This document shows, in pieces, positions 60,633 through 64,000 of a stretch of DNA of 64,000 nt. Made by a program: the position numbers and the translations under genes. The notes beneath the pieces are model-generated. The model made no database searches. It was not told the DNA's origin and saw nothing but the letters and a program-made list of their open reading frames with translations. This stretch comes from Alistipes sp. (GTDB lineage: Bacteria > Bacteroidota > Bacteroidia > Bacteroidales > Rikenellaceae): the NCBI GenBank assembly GCA_017403125.1, contig JAFQOR010000012.1, positions 124,001 through 188,000 of the forward strand, given 5' to 3'. The first letter of the stretch is position 1. The number at the start of each line of letters is the position of its first letter.

Positions 60633-61559
60633 ATGACCGAGAGCCGCATCGAGGGTATAGTCACAAGTTCGACAGGCAGTTGGTATGAGGTAGCAACCGA
60701 GTACGGCAAGCTGAATTGTCGTATTCGTGGGCGTCTGCGCCTTAAAGGCGTGCGCTCGACAAATCCGGTTGTCGTAGGCGACCGCGTGGTAGTCGAGCCC
60801 GACGAGGAGAGCAGTGTCATACGCGAGATTCTACCCCGACGCAACTACGTCATACGCCGCGCCTCGAACCTCTCGAAGGAGTCGCACATAATTGCTGCAA
60901 ACATAGACCAAGCACTGCTTATCGTAACGCTACACTCGCCCTCGACACCTCGCGAGTTTGTAGATCGCTTCTTGGTGACATGCGAGGCCTACAAAATACC
61001 CGTCACAATACTTTTAGGCAAGGCAGATACGCTTGTTGGAGAGTACGAAGCCGAGGCCACAGAGTTCGAGAGGATATATGGCGATGCCGGCTACCGCATC
61101 GTGCGTCTATCGTCGATAAGCGGCTTGGGTGTTGCGGAGGTTAAGGCGATGCTCAAAGGGTGCACAACGCTTGTTGCAGGCAACTCCGGCGTAGGCAAAT
61201 CCACGCTTATAGGCTCGATAGACCCCACAATCCAGATACGCACAGGCGAGATATCGGAGAGCCACCATAAGGGCAAACACACCACAACCTTCTCGACGAT
61301 GTATCCGACAGACGATGGCTACATCATCGACACTCCGGGCATCAAAGGCTTTGGACTTATCGACATCAACGACAATGAGCTGTGTCACTACTTCCCGGAG
61401 ATGATGCGCCTCGCTCCCGAGTGTCGTTTCTACAACTGCACCCACATCCATGAGCCGGGCTGCGCCGTGCGCACTGCCGTAGAGCAGGGCAAGGTAGCGT
61501 GGTCGCGCTATGAGAGTTACCTGAAAATATTGGACGAAGATGACAAATATCGCAAGTAG
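60633..61559 (+). CDS. rsgA: Ribosome small-subunit-dependent GTPase A
   Basis: A 308-residue ribosome-assembly GTPase of the circularly permuted type: N-terminal OB domain (about 5-75), then GTPase motifs in permuted order, LLGKADTL (G4), the P-loop VAGNSGVGKSTLIGSI and DTPGIKGFG (G3), and a C-terminal zinc module CRFYNCTHIHEPGCAVRTA (Cys/His ligands). ATG 60633 was chosen over a TTG two codons upstream. The start overlaps nothing and follows cvpA by 6 nt; the stop overlaps the next gene by 20 nt. Confidence 0.96.
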   Translation: MTESRIEGIVTSSTGSWYEVATEYGKLNCRIRGRLRLKGVRSTNPVVVGDRVVVEPDEESSVIREILPRRNYVIRRASNLSKESHIIAANIDQALLIVTLHSPSTPREFVDRFLVTCEAYKIPVTILLGKADTLVGEYEAEATEFERIYGDAGYRIVRLSSISGLGVAEVKAMLKGCTTLVAGNSGVGKSTLIGSIDPTIQIRTGEISESHHKGKHTTTFSTMYPTDDGYIIDTPGIKGFGLIDINDNELCHYFPEMMRLAPECRFYNCTHIHEPGCAVRTAVEQGKVAWSRYESYLKILDEDDKYRK

Positions 61560-62262
61560 ATTGCGTAGCGAGGAGCATAGCGACGAGTGGCTCCGCGAAC
61601 GCCTCGACTACATGACACAATTCATCACCGAAGAGCGCCGCGAGGTGTTATTGCGCACCGTATCGCAGCGCACACACTACATGCGCATCCTCACCGAAAA
61701 CATGTTTCACCCGCAGAACGCAAGTGCCATAATGCGCCACTGCGAGGCATTCGGCATACAACAGATACACACGGTCGAAGACCGTTGCCGCTTCGACCCC
61801 TCGGTAAATATCGTGCGGGGAACACAGAAATGGGTCGATGTAGAGCATCACGAAACCACTGCCGAAGCTCTTTCGGCACTCAAAGGCGAGGGCTACCGCA
61901 TAGTGGCAACTACACCCCACCGTTGCAGTGCCACGCCCGAGACATTCGACGTTACGAAGGGTAAGTTCGTTTTGGTATTCGGCACCGAACATGCAGGCAT
62001 ATCCCAAGAGGTTATCGAGGCCGCCGACGACTTCCTTATGATTCCGATGTGTGGCATGGTCGAGAGCCTCAACGTATCAGCCTCGGCTGCCATACTTATC
62101 TACATGCTATCGGAGCGCATACGTCAGAGCGTCAAGGGCTGGGAGTTGAGTGACTCCGAGAGGCTCAAACTACTCACACGTTGGACGATGTCGAGTGTGC
62201 GCGACTTCGAGGGCATATTGCGACGCGCCGAACAGAGCGGAAAACTTACTGTCGAATACTAA
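61540..62262 (+). CDS. TrmH-family tRNA/rRNA methyltransferase
   Basis: A 240-residue SpoU/SPOUT methyltransferase that 2'-O-methylates RNA. The knot motifs LVFGTEHAGIS and MIPMCGMVESLNVSASAAIL are clear. The N-terminal half has ENMFHPQNASAIMRHCEAFG (substrate-side). It is probably the TrmH type acting on tRNA G18; the exact position is not shown by the sequence. It overlaps rsgA by 20 nt. Confidence 0.93.
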   Translation: MTNIASRLRSEEHSDEWLRERLDYMTQFITEERREVLLRTVSQRTHYMRILTENMFHPQNASAIMRHCEAFGIQQIHTVEDRCRFDPSVNIVRGTQKWVDVEHHETTAEALSALKGEGYRIVATTPHRCSATPETFDVTKGKFVLVFGTEHAGISQEVIEAADDFLMIPMCGMVESLNVSASAAILIYMLSERIRQSVKGWELSDSERLKLLTRWTMSSVRDFEGILRRAEQSGKLTVEY

Positions 62263-62272
62263 ATTTAGGGAG

Positions 62273-63466
62273 ATGATACTCAGAAAACAGTTTTTGGAGC
62301 ACGTAGGGCAGACCTCGCCATCGCCAATGCTCATTGAGGTGGCACGCGCCGAAGGTTCGTTCTTCTATACCCCCGAGGGCAAGCGCTACTTCGACCTTGT
62401 TGCCGGAGTGTCGGTAAGCAACGTTGGGCATGCCAACCCCGAGGTGGTAGGTGCCGTACAGCAGCAAGCTGCCGACTATATGCACATCATGGTATATGGA
62501 GAGATGGTGGAGCGCCCACAAGTGGAGTACGCACGGCGTATATGCGAACTTATGCCCGCCACGCTCGACTGTCTCTACTTTGTGAACTCGGGTGCCGAGG
62601 CGGTGGAGGTAGCTCTGAAACTCGTAAAACGGTGCACGGGACGCACCGAGCTTATATCAATGCGTCGCGCATATCATGGCTCGACACATGGCGCAATGTC
62701 GATGATGGGCAACCCCGAGGGTGAGGAGTGGAAGGGAGCCTTCCGCCCGCTACTACCCGATACGCGCGCCATAGAGTTCAACTCGTTTGCAGACCTAAAC
62801 CGCATCACGGAGCGCACGGCAGGTGTGCTGTGCGAGGTTGTGCAGGGCGAGGCCGGTGTGCGTCTTCCCAACCCCGAGTGGTTGAAAGCGTTACGCGAGC
62901 GATGCACCGAGGTGGGGGCAATGCTTATCTTCGATGAGATACAGACAGGAATGGGACGCACAGGCGAGATGTTTGCCTCGACAAAATATGGCGTAACACC
63001 CGACGTTATATGCCTTGCAAAGGCTTTTGGCGGCGGCATGCCGCTGGGAGGCATCGTAGCTAATCGCGAACGCCTCAACGCCTTCACACACCATCCATGT
63101 TTAGGACATATCACAACCTTCGGCGGGCACCCCGTATGTTGTGCTGCGGGCTTGGCAGCCCTCAACTACCTCACGCGAAGCAAAATCGTTGAACAGGTAG
63201 AGACAAAGGGTGCACTCTTCGAGAGGCTCTTGACATCACATCCCAAGATTTTGGAGATACGCCGTTCGGGACTGCTTTTAGCTGTCGAGCTCGGCAGGTC
63301 GGAGTATCTATACAAGATAATGGAGCTTTTCAAGGAGGCGGGCATCATGAGCGATTGGTTCCTCTACTGCGACACGGCATTCCGCATATCGCCACCGCTA
63401 ACCATATCAGAGGCCGAAATCGAGGAGTGCTGCGAACTTATAATTGCAGCGTTGAATAGACTATAA
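62273..63466 (+). CDS. Class III aminotransferase (acetylornithine/aspartate aminotransferase-like)
   Basis: A 397-residue PLP enzyme. The PLP lysine lies in CLAKAFGGGMPLGGIVANR, DEIQTGMGRTGEMFA precedes it, and NSGAEAVEVALKLVKR and GVLCEVVQGEAGVRLP are family segments. It is close to ArgD/ornithine-aminotransferase types; the substrate is not certain. ATG 62273 (with an AGGGAGAT-type ribosome-binding site) lies 10 nt after trmH; an earlier in-frame start at 62150 overlaps that gene heavily and is unlikely. Confidence 0.92.
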   Translation: MILRKQFLEHVGQTSPSPMLIEVARAEGSFFYTPEGKRYFDLVAGVSVSNVGHANPEVVGAVQQQAADYMHIMVYGEMVERPQVEYARRICELMPATLDCLYFVNSGAEAVEVALKLVKRCTGRTELISMRRAYHGSTHGAMSMMGNPEGEEWKGAFRPLLPDTRAIEFNSFADLNRITERTAGVLCEVVQGEAGVRLPNPEWLKALRERCTEVGAMLIFDEIQTGMGRTGEMFASTKYGVTPDVICLAKAFGGGMPLGGIVANRERLNAFTHHPCLGHITTFGGHPVCCAAGLAALNYLTRSKIVEQVETKGALFERLLTSHPKILEIRRSGLLLAVELGRSEYLYKIMELFKEAGIMSDWFLYCDTAFRISPPLTISEAEIEECCELIIAALNRL

Positions 63467-63551
63467 GGGGCTCAGCAGCACCATATTGACCTTTGATCAA
63501 CACTTTGGCTCTTTTTTGCGAAACAGTTTGGCATAATTCGAATATATTTTG

Positions 63552-63559
63552 TACCTTTG
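63552..63559 (+). promoter_or_regulatory. -7 promoter element of the acyltransferase gene
   Basis: TACCTTTG with TTTG (63527-63530) 21 bases upstream, 32 bases before ATG 63592. Confidence 0.65.
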
Positions 63560-63591
63560 GAACAAAACTCGACTACGCCAAACTTTTTCGT

Positions 63592-64000
63592 ATGAAGACC
63601 ACAACAACTATTCGAGACCACTCGCTACTGCTGAAAGCCTTTCGTGCATACCTGATATACGTAAACACGGGGCTCTATTTTCGTAGAGAGCACATCGTCG
63701 GCTTGGAGAACCTTCCCCCGAACGGCACACCCCTGCTTATCGTTTCGAACCACCAAAATTGCCTCAACGACCCACTGTGCGTATGCCTGGCACTCACCGA
63801 CCGACGCATGAATTTCATAGCCCGTGCAAATGTCTTTCAGCGCCCCATATTCAACAAGGCTCTGCGTGCCATGGGGCTACTTCCGGCTTACCGAATGTCG
63901 TTCGAGGGCTATGCCGCGGTAAACAAAAATCGAGAGACGATGGACGACGCCAGCCAAGCCATAAGTGACGGCGAGACGCTGATGATGTTCCCCGAGGCGG
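63592..64000 (+). CDS. Lysophospholipid acyltransferase family protein, N-terminal part (truncated by window)
   Basis: The first 136 residues of a PlsC-like acyltransferase. The acceptor motif is in LLIVSNHQNCLNDPLC, an HX5D spacing rather than the classical HX4D, as in several Bacteroidota and GPAT-like proteins; FIARANVFQRPIFNKALRAM follows. The family transfers acyl groups to lysophosphatidate or similar acceptors at the inner membrane. The rest of the gene lies outside the window. Confidence 0.85.
   Translation, partial: MKTTTTIRDHSLLLKAFRAYLIYVNTGLYFRREHIVGLENLPPNGTPLLIVSNHQNCLNDPLCVCLALTDRRMNFIARANVFQRPIFNKALRAMGLLPAYRMSFEGYAAVNKNRETMDDASQAISDGETLMMFPEA

Noticed and set aside
1..64000. 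CRISPR array, rRNA operon, transposase or phage structural genes.
   Set aside because: No regularly spaced repeats, rRNA sequences or transposase motifs were seen on either strand.

Overview
The window looks like chromosomal DNA of a Bacteroidales bacterium, most likely Alistipes or another Rikenellaceae relative. Reasons: promoters have the Bacteroidota -7 element TAnnTTTG about 19-21 bases after a TTTG or TTG; there are many lipoproteins with a SusD/BtuG-style lipobox and TonB-dependent uptake genes; base composition is GC-rich outside one island; and gene contents such as a cobalamin-dependent NrdJ, an IF2N-domain protein and a group B [FeFe] hydrogenase fit. The genus is an inference.

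Layout. 1-7639: the end of nrdJ (B12-dependent ribonucleotide reductase), a terminator, a cobalamin riboswitch and a four-gene B12 uptake operon (two large surface lipoproteins, BtuG, BtuB). 7640-11008: an 11-bp tandem repeat, then guaB and guaA. 10997-13843: an AT-rich mini-island inserted in the 3' end of guaA, bounded by an 11-bp direct repeat, with two divergent genes (a PutAbiC-like membrane protein and an IF2N/PD-(D/E)XK protein). 13844-16193: terminator, a possible tiny membrane peptide, two tRNA-Pro genes and glutamate decarboxylase. 16194-20265: lpxB with an FAH-family gene, an AraC regulator, and an SDR with an unusual 11-residue repeat tail. 20295-28864: one minus-strand operon tamB-exbB-exbD-tonB-DUF1573-MBL-trmD. 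28959-35293: tsaD and a radical SAM gene, a 1164-residue modular surface lipoprotein, and a PepSY-like secreted protein. 35513-40652: a monomeric [FeFe] hydrogenase with its whole maturation set hydE-hydG-hydF. 40775-42252: hpt, queE, ftsB-like. 42383-46964: a 126-nt near-palindrome, glutamine synthetase, then aroB/DJ-1/glycerate kinase. 47163-48572: Mpv17-like protein and reverse rubrerythrin. 48680-56352: a minus-strand run of cell-envelope and housekeeping genes (kinase-like, kdsC, DUF2520, a frameshifted THUMP-like methyltransferase, comEC, MBL hydrolase, alpha/beta hydrolase, xerD). 56429-64000: prmA, wbqC, a GH2 protein, cvpA, rsgA, trmH-like, a class III aminotransferase and the start of an acyltransferase.

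How genes work together: the riboswitch sits between a B12-consuming enzyme and the B12 importer; ExbB/ExbD/TonB can energise BtuB-type receptors; the hydrogenase and its HydEFG maturases form a self-contained H2 module; reverse rubrerythrin and the hydrogenase point to an anaerobe that must deal with oxygen stress.

The points most worth a second look are the guaA mini-island with its IF2N-nuclease gene, a GH2 glycosidase whose two catalytic glutamates both appear to be cysteines, the SDR with five 11-residue amphipathic repeats, and the frameshift in the THUMP-like methyltransferase. No rRNA, CRISPR array, transposase or recognisable integrase other than the housekeeping XerD was seen.
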